From assembly GCA_036785705.1 (NCBI GenBank), contig JAWUZG010000135.1, forward strand, positions 558,001 through 622,000: a stretch of DNA of 64,000 bases, in the 5' to 3' direction. Under the pieces are notes generated by a model. That model did not search any database. It saw only the letters and a list, made by a program, of their open reading frames with translations, and had not been told where the DNA came from. Positions 1 to 11,700 of the stretch are shown here, in pieces. Both the position numbers and the translations under genes were made by a program. The stretch's first letter is position 1. Each line of letters begins with the position of its first letter. Source of the stretch: Acanthornis magna (Eukaryota > Chordata > Aves > Passeriformes > Acanthizidae).

Positions 1-430
1 TAGTTAACTCATTTAAGTTGTGAAATTCTTTGTAATATAAGCAATATTGGTTTGTGGTTCCTGTGAAGTTTAGTCTGAAAGGGAATACGCTGGAGACTGT
101 ACCTCATAAAGAGCTTGTATCCCGTGTTACAGATGCTCATCTTAGGTGGGACAGAAGCAATTCTGAGAGTCAGAACAAGCAAGTTTTAGTTTTGGCCATT
201 TTCCCTTCACCTTGGGGGCAGTGAAGTTCAAGTCATAAAGTGCTTTTGCTGAGACTGAGCTTTCCAGTTGCATATCAGTGTTCCAGCTGGAGTTCTTATT
301 TTTTTTCCTGAATCCTTGGGTTCACTCCATTTTTTCATTTAACTCTGGTAATCAAAAAAAGAATGATCATCAAGCCACCTAAATTATATCCACACTCCTG
401 TGTAGTTTATTGCGCTGTTAAGTAACTCTT

Positions 431-497
431 TGTTTGTTTGATTTGTTTTACAGGTAAGTAGCACTTAGAACTGGATAGTCAACAATTTATGGTAAGT
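431..497 (+). other. Candidate recursive splice site with its RS-exon
   Basis: A T-rich tract at 431-450 leads into CAG at 451-453, followed at once by GTAAGT (454-459). The acceptor therefore rebuilds a perfect donor. A second GTAAGT starts at 492, so 454-491 would be a 38-base RS-exon. All three forward frames of that exon hit a stop within its first 15 bases (TAA at 455, TAG at 458 and TAG at 466), as expected of an exon that is normally skipped or triggers decay. In vertebrates such sites are known in very long introns, mostly of neuronal genes. The motif order is seen directly; use as a splice site is inferred. It implies a + strand host transcript. Confidence 0.55.
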
Positions 498-1031
498 ATA
501 TTTTGTAATTAGCAAAACTAAAATTAAACTCCTGTTTTGTTCTTTAAAGGGAATAGACAAAGTAGGGGGTTAATCATACAATAGCATTTGTTTCAGATGC
601 TAATCAGAATGTTTGAAGATGTCATTGGGTTTATATTTTTCTCCTTGAAGTGTTATTCATCTGTTAGAGGAAGAAATAAATACAAATGCTCTTGGCAATA
701 TTTCAAGGAAGTTGAGCAAACAATATTTACTTTAAACACAGTAAACAAATGAAGGTTTATTTTTTATTCTCAACTCCTTTCAGTTATAGTAATCTTGGAA
801 GTTGTTTTAACTAAATTAAAATCTCACACACAAATGCAGTGTGTAAACTTTAGTGTCCCTATAACTTTTTCTGCCACAGGATAACTAAGGCTCTAATGCT
901 TATCCAGTCTTTGGCTTGATGAAAATACTATTAACACTGAGTTCTTATTTATGCAGTATAATGAACAGATCTTAGATCTTGCTTCCTAAAATATGCCTGT
1001 GTCAGTTCCCTTCCCCTTCAGCTGGGGAAAT

Positions 1032-1085
1032 AATCACAGAATAGTTGCAAGGGACCTCTGGAGACCATGTAGTCCAAGCCAATAG
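1032..1085 (-). mobile_element. CR1 LINE 3' end fragment
   Basis: The segment starts with AATCACAGAAT, the reverse complement of the CR1 3' tail, and continues with GGGACCTCTGGAGACCAT and AGTCCAAGCC. These are standard words of the bird CR1 3' UTR read from the opposite strand. Similarity fades after about 1085, so only some 50 bases of the 3' end are secure. The insertion may reach about 1165 in a diverged form. Confidence 0.7.
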
Positions 1086-1528
1086 TGGTGAAGTGACCCT
1101 AATAGTAGCAATAGTGTGAAAAGATATCCTCAGCCACTCTCAGGGCTCTGACAAGGCTTGCCATCCTCTGTGGGTGCACAGGTGTTATAAAATAAATCCA
1201 GTTTTTCTGGTGTATATCACTGCTCTCATTATTTTAAAGTCTTAGTATGGTACTCAGTTGCTGCCCAAGCAAACTTTAAAATTCAAATGTTCATTTTTAG
1301 CTTTTTAACTTCCCAGCCTCTCCAGAAGCAGTTGTTATACTGTTAATATACTGTGAAAGGTGTTACAGCTTTGCACTGCAGTGTTGGGAATTAATAAGTG
1401 TACATGGCACATTTTTTCTTGTGGTAAGACTGATAGGCTCTCCGCACTTGACACTGATGCTGTTTGAGCACTTGATCCTCTTAGAAAGTGACTGTGTTTT
1501 CCTCCCTGTAGTTTTAACTTTGTAGAAG

Positions 1529-1672
1529 TTTTTTTTTTTTTTTTTGTTGTCACTCAACTCCATAGAATTCTTACTTGATGGGGGGGTTTTTGTTTGGTTT
1601 GGTTTGTTTTTATAGTAAGATTTTTTCATTTCTTCTCTTCACAGGTGGATTTTTTTTTTTCTCTTGGGGACA
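1529..1672. repeat. T-rich and T/G-rich low-complexity stretch
   Basis: A run of 17 T (1529-1545), a run of seven G (1580-1586), a TTTGG-like stretch (1587-1612) and a further T run near 1660-1671 follow one another. It resembles the T/G-rich block at 59.46-59.58 kb. Between these, TTTCTTCTCTTCACAG at about 1629-1644 is a good splice-acceptor-like tract, but the sequence after it (GTGGAT) is only a weak donor. Confidence 0.75.
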
Positions 1673-2688
1673 TTTTTATTTTGAATTCATATTGTTCTCT
1701 TTAACTGATCACACAACTCGCTCATCCTTAGTCATGGAGGATTTTTCTTTCAACTTCGCCGTGCATTAATGACACCAGTAAGTTTATGACCTAGTCTATG
1801 TTTGTTTTAAATTTCAGTAATTCATTTGTGTTTTTTATAACAGTGCCCTAATTATCTGATCTTCTTTGACTAAGCTTTTCTCATTTTCCCATGACATCTT
1901 CTACAGAAGTTTTACTTGTGCTGCCTGCTTTCTGTCATCTTTTGTAAACTGTTCTGCCACAGGATTATTGCTCTACATCAGCTAACACTTTTTTCTCTGA
2001 GATTTTTTTTAAAAAATGCATATTTTTGTATGCACATGCAAAAGTGAGGTAGATGTGAAGTCACATTTAAACACGGGCTGACAGAGCAATAAAATATGTT
2101 CACTAAAACTGTCTAGACCCACGTCTGCACATGGAGTTACATCTTCTTTGCAGAGGCCAACTCTGAATTTCTTCTGCCCTTTGAGACACCATTATCACCT
2201 TGCATCAGTGTTCTATCTCCTGCCTGCTAAGTTGGTTACATTGTTGTTTTTCCAAAAATTTAATTTTTTGAAGGTGGGTTACAGGGCTGGTTTAGACAAA
2301 TAGGAAGGAAGAATGGATGTTTTTCATTTGTGTTTTCATTTGTCCTGTCTCTCAGAAGTGAGGAGGGGAGTCTTACAGTTCTTCCTGGCAGACTCAGCTC
2401 ATGGTTCCCCTTTAGGAAAGGATTTCAAGAGGTGATTTCCTACTCTAGAGCCACATGTTGGGCCTGGAGTTAAGAAAATCTAAAAGGATCTGCTGACTAG
2501 GATTTGGCTATCCCAGTTCAAGCCACTAGCAGTTTTTTTGCAGAAAAAGTTACCTCTGAACAGCAGAGGTAACAAAAATCTCCCTAGTCCTCCTGCTAAT
2601 TCACTATTTCTCTTGTGGAGTCTTTTAATGTACTTTTTACATAACTTTCAATATGTTCTCCTAAGATTGTATGTATGTCTTGCATATC

Positions 2689-2745
2689 TTTCACCTTTTA
2701 TCCAGAAATATCCAGAAATACTTCACCTTTCACTCCAGAAATGGA
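2689..2745. repeat. Short local tandem duplication (TCCAGAAAT words)
   Basis: TCCAGAAATA occurs twice in tandem (2701-2720). A related CACCTTT...CCAGAAATG copy lies about 35 bases further on (2724-2742), matching the CACCTTTTATCCAGAAATA arrangement that begins at 2692. This looks like a small slippage or duplication event with no coding meaning. Confidence 0.5.
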
Positions 2746-5700
2746 GTATATCATATATGCTTCTCATACTGCAAAAACAGTAAGTCTTTTGGTTAAAGTG
2801 AGAACTGAAATGTTATCACAAGACACTCTGAAAAAATATGAGGCATCTCTTTAAAATAATATCCCTTATTCTTGAAGTGTCAAATAATTTTTTGTGCAAT
2901 TTTTCCAGAGACTGGTTATTTAGACTGAGATAAAATTAATGAAAATTAAAATTTTCTCATATGTGAGAAATTTCTTGCATCTTCAGCTGTGTTTTATTGT
3001 GGCAAATGGTCTCAAAGGCAATGCTTTACATGCATGAAACTTTCTAGAAAAGTGACTAGTGAGTACACCTATGAGATTTATGACAATACTTCTAGAGGTC
3101 ATTTTTCTTATTTGCTTTTACCTGGGATTTGCTATGCTGAAGCACTTGAAAATAAGCTATTTCTTCAAAGAAACTGATGAAGATTTGTGCTCTAAAGATG
3201 GGGGTTTTCACCTCCTGTTCTGGATGAGCCTGTTTATTAAAAACAGCCTTAACAGAAAGATCATCTTCTGGTAATCTGTTGACTGTGGTTTGGTTTGGGC
3301 ACTGTTGGGCATCTTCCCCGGATGGGCTTTCTGACAGTATTGGAAAGGGAAGTCTGTTCTCATTTCCACTGGCAGCAAGCTGCAGCCGTGATCATTTAGT
3401 TTCACCATAAAATTTCAGGCACTGTTTCTTTGTTGTTTTTCCTTTGGTACCTCTTTTGCTCTTGTACTCTTAATTTTGAAGCAACACAAAATTCTGGCCA
3501 GAAAATAGGCTTTACATTTTCCTAAGAGTCATCAGCATTGCAAAAAGATTTGTAATACAGCAATCATCAGCTGAAATGGTGGTACTCTTCCCTTTGTCTC
3601 AGCAATTGTACAATACTTCCCTTTTATAGGCAGTCAAGATTAGCTCTCCTATTGGCTTTAGATGGTAGGGATTTACTCTCATATAGCACCAAAATCATAA
3701 GCAATAGAAATAATTACACTGGAACCAATGCATCTAAGTAAAGCAGTTAGATTATGTATTTATTAAAATAATAATAAAATATCAGTTCATCTCTGTTTGA
3801 CTCCATCTTAACCTGCACCTGTCATATTCACCATTTTATAACTCTTTCATTACTGTGTTTCTCTCAGTGAAGGAAAGAATAAGAACTGTGCATGACTGAG
3901 AGATGCAACTGAGACTTTCAGTTCTCAATGAGTTACCCTGCTACATTTCCATCTTATGGTGCTTCTAAATGTTTTATGCTAGCTGCCTTATTGGAATATG
4001 GAAGATGAAAATTTAGGTGCTGTCTTGATAATGTGAAAGGTATGCTTCCACTTTCACTAGGCTTTCTAAAAGCTTTGGAAAAGGAATGATAGCAAAAGGG
4101 ATATTTTATATAGCAAAAAGACATGGCACTAATTTCTTCCATCCAAAAATGTAAAATCTTTGTTTTGTGTCAGAGGATAACTACCTGAGTGTTTGACTTG
4201 CCAAAAAAGTTGAAGGGATTGATGGAAGATTTTATGGTTCAGTAGTTGTTGAAATGTAACAGGTAACTGATGCTGTTTTGGTTGTTTCCTACTATTTCTT
4301 TAACATCCTTTAAAACAAACCCTCTTTTTAACTTTTCTAAACATTAAAACTTGCATCAAGCAATAAATTTGTTGATTGGTTTCCTGAGAGTGGAAGGGTC
4401 TCAATCTGATATTGTTTAAATTTCCCAGTTTCCAGGGTGAAGGAGCATTTATAGAACAGCACAAGAGGCAATTTCGCTGCTTTGCTTTGTCAGCGTGCCT
4501 CAGGAGGAAGATCTGAGGGACCACATCTGGATTTACGAGAGGATGTCCCTCTTTTTGTGCTTTTCATCCCTTTTCCTGTCTGCAGGCCCTTTCCACAGTG
4601 TTGCAAATTAACACTAACTTCTGGGGGGGCTTTGAAGATGTTGGGTGCTCGCCTACAGTCTGGGCTGACACTGCCAAGATAATGTCCCTGAGCAATCAGG
4701 TGCTGCTAAATTGTGATGATCAGAATGGTTTGTTGGGACAAATTCATAGTCGTGGCTTATGGAGGAATTTCTGTTCCCTGTTACAATTTTTTTCTGAGCT
4801 TTTATTATTTTCTATGTAATGCTTTCACAACAACAGCCATTTTATTAACTTGACTTTGAAGCTGAAAAGCTACAAACTAGAGGCAGCTTAAGTGATGTTT
4901 ATGCCCCACTTAGAGCAAGGGGGTTACCTGGGCCCTGGCACTGCTACTGTGTGGGTCCTCTCCTCTACATCCAGACCATTGTGAATGTGGGCAAGAGCAG
5001 GATCTCATCCTTCAGCTAAGCAGCACAATCTGGTTGTGAGCAGGGATGCTGATGCCCCTGGTATGCTGGCCATGCCTGGGATCCCATGCCCTGTAATTCA
5101 GTGAGTGACTAATAGGGAAATCTGGCATATTTTTTTGACAGTAAAAATCACAGGATCTTGTAGAGGCAAACAAGGCAGTTTCAGTGGAGCTGTGCCTGCT
5201 GAGATAGTAAGCTGTGATAAAACACAGTCTGAAAATAATTTAGCTCTTTTTGGAAGGAAACAATTCAGAGTATATATGCTTAAAGTCCTTGCGGGTTTAG
5301 TCATTGTCTAATGTAACTACAACAAAAATTCAAATCCTATTCCTATGATGAGCTTTCATGTGGTTATCACGGAGACATGGTCATTTGTCAAAACTTAATG
5401 GACCACCAAAAATGAGTGTCTCAACAACTGCATCTATATTCATGTTTTAATTCAGATCAGGGATGCTCCTCTGAAGTGAATTTCCTAGTTGGTCCCCTTT
5501 GATTGGTCTTGGTTGAACAGCAGTGCACGAAGAATGTGAAGTTGATTTTTTTTTTTAATGAGACTAAACTAGAGGATGTGCTCAGGGAGTCTTGAATGCA
5601 CACCAGGTACGTGTGAGCTTCAGGACAAGGCATCAAAGCAGAGCTAGTCTGAAGTTTGAACAGAGAAACAGCAAAATCTGAAATACATAGAATAGGGATG

Positions 5701-6699
5701 ACAGATCCTCAGCAGTGTATTTTGGTATATAGATCAGTTCCTATTTGCCTGTAATAGTGCTTAGTACTGGTAAAATACCACAGAAATGTGTGTTATTCTG
5801 CACGTCGGAAAGTGAGTCTTAGTATGTGAGGAATGTCAAAGCTGAGAATTTGGAATGGATGTCTCTGCCCAGTTTTAAAATGTATTTATGCATATTTAGC
5901 ATTTCTGCAACTGAAAAACTAATTCTTGATTGTATCCAAAAAGAGGACCCTTGCTTTAGTGTTAGAGATGCAAGAACCTCTTCCTTCAGTTGCAGGGTGA
6001 GTGCAGCTCACTCTGCAGAGCTCTGTAGTGATGTGCTGTGCCTTTTCCACATACTCTGAAGAATGAGTCCAAAGAAAAATGACTCTTTGGGGTCAATGGC
6101 AAATAAACCTTCCCTCCTTTTCTTACAGGTGGTCCTTAATCCCCAGAAAAATCAGAGCAGCTAGTTGTGTTGGGGCATTGTTGCTGTGTCTTAGTCTTAC
6201 GCATACTTTGGAGAATGAAGGTTGCTGTGAGTTTTAGCAAAATTCTGTTCCAGGCACTGTGCAAAGCTTCAGTGCCTCTCCATGTCCCAGGTGAGCATGT
6301 CTGAGTAACAACACAATGATCCAGCTCATGAAGCTGCAGAATGAAGTCCTGTGTTACTGAAGGCTGCAGCAAGAGGTCATGAAGTGGCTGGTGTGACTAA
6401 ACTAGTGTGGCAGTGTTAGGGAGGCTGCTGCTGAATGAGAGAGAAAAACTGACTGGAAAAGACAAGAGTCAAGGAGCAGAGATGAGCGCCCTGTAAAAAA
6501 CATTCATAGGCCATAACAGAGTCCAACAAAGGTTTTTTAATTAGTAACACTAAAGATGGGTTAGAAAATTGCACCTGGACCAGCATTATTCACATATGGG
6601 GTGAAGTTCGTAAGGATTTAATTTCAGCAGTAATAGTTTCCTCTTATAAATAACAGTCTGAAGCTGCTACACCAAGGAGGTTGCTGTTATTGCCTTATT

Positions 6700-6719
6700 G
6701 GGGGGGGTGGGGGGGTGGG
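6700..6719 (+). repeat. G-run cluster, G-quadruplex candidate
   Basis: Three G runs of 8, 7 and 3 bases are separated by single T residues. The 8- and 7-base runs can each be split, so four or more G triplets with one-base loops are available. That is a favourable pattern for an intrastrand quadruplex. It sits alone in ordinary AT-rich DNA. Confidence 0.7.
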
Positions 6720-7589
6720 AAGTGAATGCTGGAGGGGTGAAATTACTTGTTTCAAGTCACTCAGCTGATCCAAACAGGTTGAACAGCAATTCCCAGTCTC
6801 CCTAAAGTATCAGGGCAGTGCATAGTGTGTGCAGTATATATAAACCAACAAACACCAGTTTGTGACTCTGTGGCACAGCATGGCGGGGCTCACCCAGCAT
6901 CTGGGAGCTGCCTCCTCAGTACCTGGATCTGGGATAGGGAGGAGGAAGACTGGGGGTGGACTCGTCCTTCTCCCACGAGTGGCCAAGGTCTTCCAGTTGC
7001 TACCAAAAACTATGTGCAGTCATGCAAAATTAATATATAATCCAAGTGTGTAGGTTGAGTGGTTGATATGAGCTACTGTGGTGGCCAAATTTTGTTGAGT
7101 GCCAATACTGTCAGCAAGTTGTCCCTCATCATTTTGTAGGTATTAGTAAGTTCATTTCGTGTTCTTTGATAGTGCTTATTATCTAAATTATTTTAAATGG
7201 TTTGTGTCAGTTCAGTAAATACTGGTTATGATTTAAAAAGCATTTTCACAGGTGCTTTACTACATTTGTATTCAAGAGGCATATGCTCCTTTGCATACAT
7301 CATATAGATAGGCAGTCACTTTCAGAAGTTGATGTTTCACCCATGTATGGATGGATTTCTATGAGATGAAGTAGAGACTTCTCTGTCAGAGAAAACCATT
7401 GTAACTCTCAAATTCTTTGGTCTTGTCATTTTATTCCAAAGCGTGCAAATGACTTCCAGGCATAAAATCTCCAGAAAGTATTCATAACTTTGCATGAGGA
7501 GCCTGATCCAAAGGTTTCCTTCTTTCAAAGCTGCTGGAAAGTAGGCAGCATGTGTGTCACCTGCCAGAGCAGCCTCAGGCTCTAGCTCA

Positions 7590-7945
7590 CCCTCCTCGTG
7601 GCAGAGCTGTACTCAGGCTGTATTCATGGCACCGTGCTGGCTTCTGCTTTAGTTACCAGATCCACTTTCACACCTTCCAACTTGTCTTCCAGGCTTCCGA
7701 GGGAGGCCCGACCATGTCAGGGTGGGTGTGTGAAGGGTGAAAGTGAAGCAGGGATGTCGAGAAGGCTTTCCAGGCGTTCCTGCCAGCCCCTTTCTCTGCC
7801 CGCTGTCCCTGTGCTCGGTGTCGCTCCCGCGCTGCATTCTCCCTCCTGCCCAGTGGATGGCAATGATGTCCCGGTTTTGCTCGAAGGGAGCCGGTGCCCC
7901 ATCCACGATGGGTGTGCCACGTTCCCGAGGACTGCATCCCAATTA
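7590..7945. other. CpG-rich patch in AT-rich DNA
   Basis: About 16 CpG dinucleotides fall in roughly 340 bases, including a dense group near 7815-7832, while the surroundings are almost free of CpG. Because GC-rich DNA has few stops, several overlapping open frames of 80-118 codons appear on both strands here. They have no shared domain and look like a composition effect. The patch could be a small unmethylated regulatory island or an unrecognised repeat. It ends just before a long pyrimidine tract. Confidence 0.4.
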
Positions 7946-7970
7946 TTCCCATGATTCATTTTTACTACTA

Positions 7971-8036
7971 CTACTTCTCTTTTTTTTTTCTTATACTTTT
8001 TTTCTTCCCCCCCCCCCCCCCCCCTTTCCTTTTAAA
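7971..8036 (+). repeat. Pyrimidine tract with an 18-base C run
   Basis: CTTCTC, two T runs and then 18 consecutive C (8007-8024) make an almost pure pyrimidine strand. The opposite strand is a purine tract with a G18 run. Tracts of this kind can form triplex, i-motif or quadruplex structures and are error-prone in sequencing, so the exact C count is unsure. Confidence 0.8.
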
Positions 8037-8199
8037 ATTATTTTCTCCCCATTCCCTGTAAGCTAACTGTGCTGTTGTGATGGTCTGTGGTGCCGACTCA
8101 GGATATTTTGGCTTAGATTTAGTTAAGCACTTGCACAGATGTCACTGATTCTGTGTGATCGTAGACCTCTCACGAAATGCCATGATAAAGGAGGACAGG

Positions 8200-8245
8200 C
8201 TTCATGATTAAATGGCCCCTTCCAGACCTTAAATATTATGAATCT
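8200..8245 (+). mobile_element. Possible old CR1/L2-type LINE 3' end
   Basis: The segment AATGGCCCCTTCCAGACC followed by TTAAATATTATGAATCT resembles the closing stretch of CR1/L2 LINEs (GGTCCCTTCCA...ATTCTATGATTCT) read in the sense direction. The match is short and diverged, and nothing upstream can be aligned by eye. Confidence 0.3.
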
Positions 8246-8660
8246 CACTTCTGTGGTACAGTGGAAAGACGATTAGGACTTCCTACACTACGAAGGAAGA
8301 AAGGGAGGTGAAATTTTTAACTGAAACTTCCAAATATATTTCTCCTACTTCCACAACCTCAGGGTCAACTGCTCTAGGTAACAGGAACTTTAATTACTTT
8401 CAGTAACTTGCCAGGGACAAACACTATTTATGTGCCATATCTACTACCATCATGATACCATAAACATGCTGCTGTTGGGAATGGTTTCTACTGCCTAGTT
8501 TCTATGTAAATATCCAAAAATGCGTGCATTTTGGAGATGCTGGGGTTTTCTAGCTACCACTTAATTATATGAAAACTGAACTAGACTACATTTGGTAAGA
8601 ATTGGCTATAAACCAAAGGGTCTATTCTTTAGACAGACTCATCAGTAAAAAAATCCACGA

Positions 8661-8721
8661 TAAAATAATAATAATAATAACAACAATAATAACAAATCAT
8701 AATAAATATAATAAATAAATA
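8661..8721 (+). repeat. (AAT)n microsatellite, imperfect
   Basis: AATAATAATAATAATAA is followed by interrupted AAC, AAT and AAAT units up to AATAAATAAAT. This is a simple repeat of about 60 bases with several interruptions, so it is probably old. Confidence 0.85.
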
Positions 8722-11700
8722 GTTAGCATTGAATAGAGTGAGGGCAATTTTTGAAGAGGAAAGTATTGCTCCTTCACATTCTTGTCCATCTGTTTTTTTA
8801 GGCTTTTCTATACATTCAATCAGCATAATGCCTAAGTGAGTAATGTAATGAGAAATCAGTATTAGAGATTTGCTGGATTCTGGTATGTGATTTAACGGCT
8901 ATGTGCTTATCCTTTGAAAGATATTTATGAAGACAATGTATGTATGCACTGCTGCACTGAGAAGTGTTTTTTAGTCCGTTGACTGTTAGGATATTTTTCA
9001 AAGCTGTTGACGTTTTTTTGTAATGTAACTCTTTTAAAGCTACTCTGAAAGGAGGTCCAGTCACCACTAATTCCTGTGTAAATGAAGCATAATCACTCAG
9101 AGAAGAGACCCTTTATTTAGTGAGTTTAAAGCTCATTATACAATTTTGTAGGGGGAAAATTACCCTGCCTGTAAATTAACTGCATTTCCTAATGAAATAA
9201 CTTGTCAATTTTTTCAGCCTCCTTTGATAGGAATAAGAATTACAGTGGCATTGGAAAGTAAAATCATGCTGTTCTTACTGGCAGTTTTTTCCAGTTGTAG
9301 AAGAAATTATAACTGTGAACACATTTTGATTCAGATTAATCTCAACAAGTAACATGGTCATGGTGTTTTGTCATGGTGTTTTTTCATCTCTTTCCCACCT
9401 CCTTTATTAGAGCCTAAAGCCAGCTCCATCAGCCTTACTCCTGGTATATGATGACACAAATTCTCTAGAGGCATGTGGCTTTCTCAAGCAATAAAGCATC
9501 ATTATGCTCCTCATTTCTGAGGATGCACTATTTCACCTGTGAGTTGTGTTTCAAGGGACAAACTAGCAGAACTCATCAGGTTAATTTTCCCAAAAAACAA
9601 GGCTTTCATCCTCCCATTAGGCTTGCAAAGGCAAGCCTATTTACCATAGGTGTCTGTGCTTCTCTAGTTCTATCCTGACACTTGTAGATGGCAGCAAATA
9701 GATGGCATTTTAAGTGCTTTGGCTGCAGCTACTGCAACAGGAGTGCTAAAAGACAAAATAATTGTTCTTGAGGTGGCTGTCCTCTTCCGAGCAGCAGCAG
9801 CCTCAGTGCACATTAACAAGCCAAGCCGGTGCCTGTGGCTCTGCTGAGCCAGGTGTCGTGACTCCACTTCAGCAGCTAAAAGCAGAGATATATGGAGCTG
9901 CTGTAATGTTGGAAATAATTTTAAGAATTCCTGGAATAATTGCTTTTTCCTGAAATTGGTTATGTTTTATTATGTAGATATTAATTGTATGTACTTATAG
10001 GGAATGGTTGGTTTTCTTTCATTTGGGAAAGGTATAAATTTAGGGGCATATGGATTAGTATCCTCAGAGTTTCTTTTTTCCTGCTTTGGCCAATTTTCAG
10101 CTGCATAAAATAAAGGTTTAAGATTAGTTTGGCTTTGAAAAATAACATTCAGACCAACCATAAAGAAGTATTCAGAAAGGTCATCTCAGTGTGTGGGTGC
10201 TTTCTTCATTTCTTCACACAATAACTCTGTTCTACAATAACAGCAAGCAGCAAGTTCTTTGCAGTAGTTTTCAGTATATTAAAATTAGTGAAAGATTAAA
10301 TGGGGGTTTGTTACATTTGATCAATGTGAAACTTCATATCAGCATGAACAATATTCCTTCAGCAGTTAGGGCCTGGTATTGAAATTCTGCTGCTGGACAG
10401 TGGTTTTGGGTCAGGCTACTGAAGAAGGTCAATGGTTTCAGAGTTGCTTGTGGTCCAGCAAGGAAGAGCAAAGCTGTTTCTCAGATCCTGGCTCCTCTGA
10501 TTTCTGTGTAGATTCCTCTTTAACACATAGGGCTGTCCGTACTTGTCAAACAGGTCAGCATGGTGAAAAAACATATTTCTATTTTGCATGGAATCAGAAT
10601 GTAGCTTCCTGAAGTTAGTGTAAAAAAGTCTGAATTGTCAATAGTTTCGGGTTTGCACACCACCACTGATTTTCAGTGCTCAACAGGAGGTGCTCATCAC
10701 TTCTTCAAGGTGATGTGTCTCTGCTTAGCATCTTCAGCACCTGAAGACAGACCCCTGAGAGAGTCACAATACTAAAATCCATTCTCTTTGGAAATGTGAA
10801 AACAAAATAGTGTGAATTTCCTATAGCAGACATTTCTGTGAAAAAAAAAATTTTTCTGATGAAATTAAAGTTTTTTGTTTGATTTCATCCTTGATGTATT
10901 TTATATTTTAAAATTGAAAAGAGAAATAAGATTGGTTATTGCACAGAACCAATAGCTAGCATAAACAAAGCTATTGGATGAAGGAAATGAAAAATAAGCA
11001 AGTTGGAGGTGAAAAGTGCATTACTCCATTGCTACTCTGATAATTAGAGAGAAAAAATTAACAGTTGCCATAAAGTACTTTAAACATGAGAGTTTCTTAT
11101 TAGGTTCTTCAAGAATGTAATTAATTACTTGCAGCCACATATGTTCTTTGTGTCATGGTGTGGAGTACCAGCATTTCATTAAAACCCAGTTCAATAATAA
11201 CAGGTCACTCGAGATGTCTTTTGCTCTGGAGAAGGTTGGGAAACCGAATGCATGCTGCTTCATCCCTCTTGTGCTGTGCCAGCACACTGAGTTGAGTAGG
11301 AGGAGAGGGCAAGCTGAGCATACCAGGGTCGCGTTCCAGAAAGCCCCTTGGTCTGGGTGACAGTGCTCATGGGAGACCTGGGAGCAGAGGGATGGCAGAG
11401 GGCTGGTAAACACATAGCAGGGCAGCCAGCACAGAGTTCTGATAAAGACACTGCGAGTCACAGTCAAATTCCTACCGAAAGGAAGTCCCATGGTTATGAA
11501 GAAATAATTAATAATAATATAAAATAAATGCAAGTGCTATATTGTCCTAGTGACAGAGGTTTTGGACTTTAACAATTTTTTTTTTTTTTAGCAACAAGTC
11601 GTGGGTTAAATACTCACAGCTCCTGTGCCGCCCTAGTGCCTTAGCTAGTTTGCACTGACAGTGAAGTTAAGAGAAGGATGGGTGGACATGTTGTTGGAGA

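Larger units (their letters stand above)
492..6699. other. Non-coding AT-rich DNA, no gene seen
   Basis: Apart from the CR1 tail and the T/G block listed separately, this stretch holds only short open frames (81 codons or fewer) without recognisable domains. Small local repeats occur, such as TCCAGAAATA copies at 2701-2720 and 2734-2742. A strong acceptor-like tract, CTCCTTTTCTTACAG, ends near 6128, but no convincing donor or open exon follows it. The sequence around 4.9-5.1 kb is somewhat richer in GC, with no family I recognise. Confidence 0.6.

Noticed and set aside
5975..6002. Recursive-type site near CAGGGTGAGT
   Set aside because: The acceptor-like CAG is followed by an extra G before GTGAGT, so the acceptor does not rebuild the donor directly.
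7598..7959. Cluster of overlapping 80-118-codon frames on both strands
   Set aside because: All arise from one GC-rich, stop-poor patch. None has a domain, and frames on both strands cannot all be real.
11153..11533. 126-codon open frame on the - strand with hydrophobic start
   Set aside because: The hydrophobic part comes from AT-rich DNA and no motif or splice context supports it. A + strand frame overlaps the same DNA.
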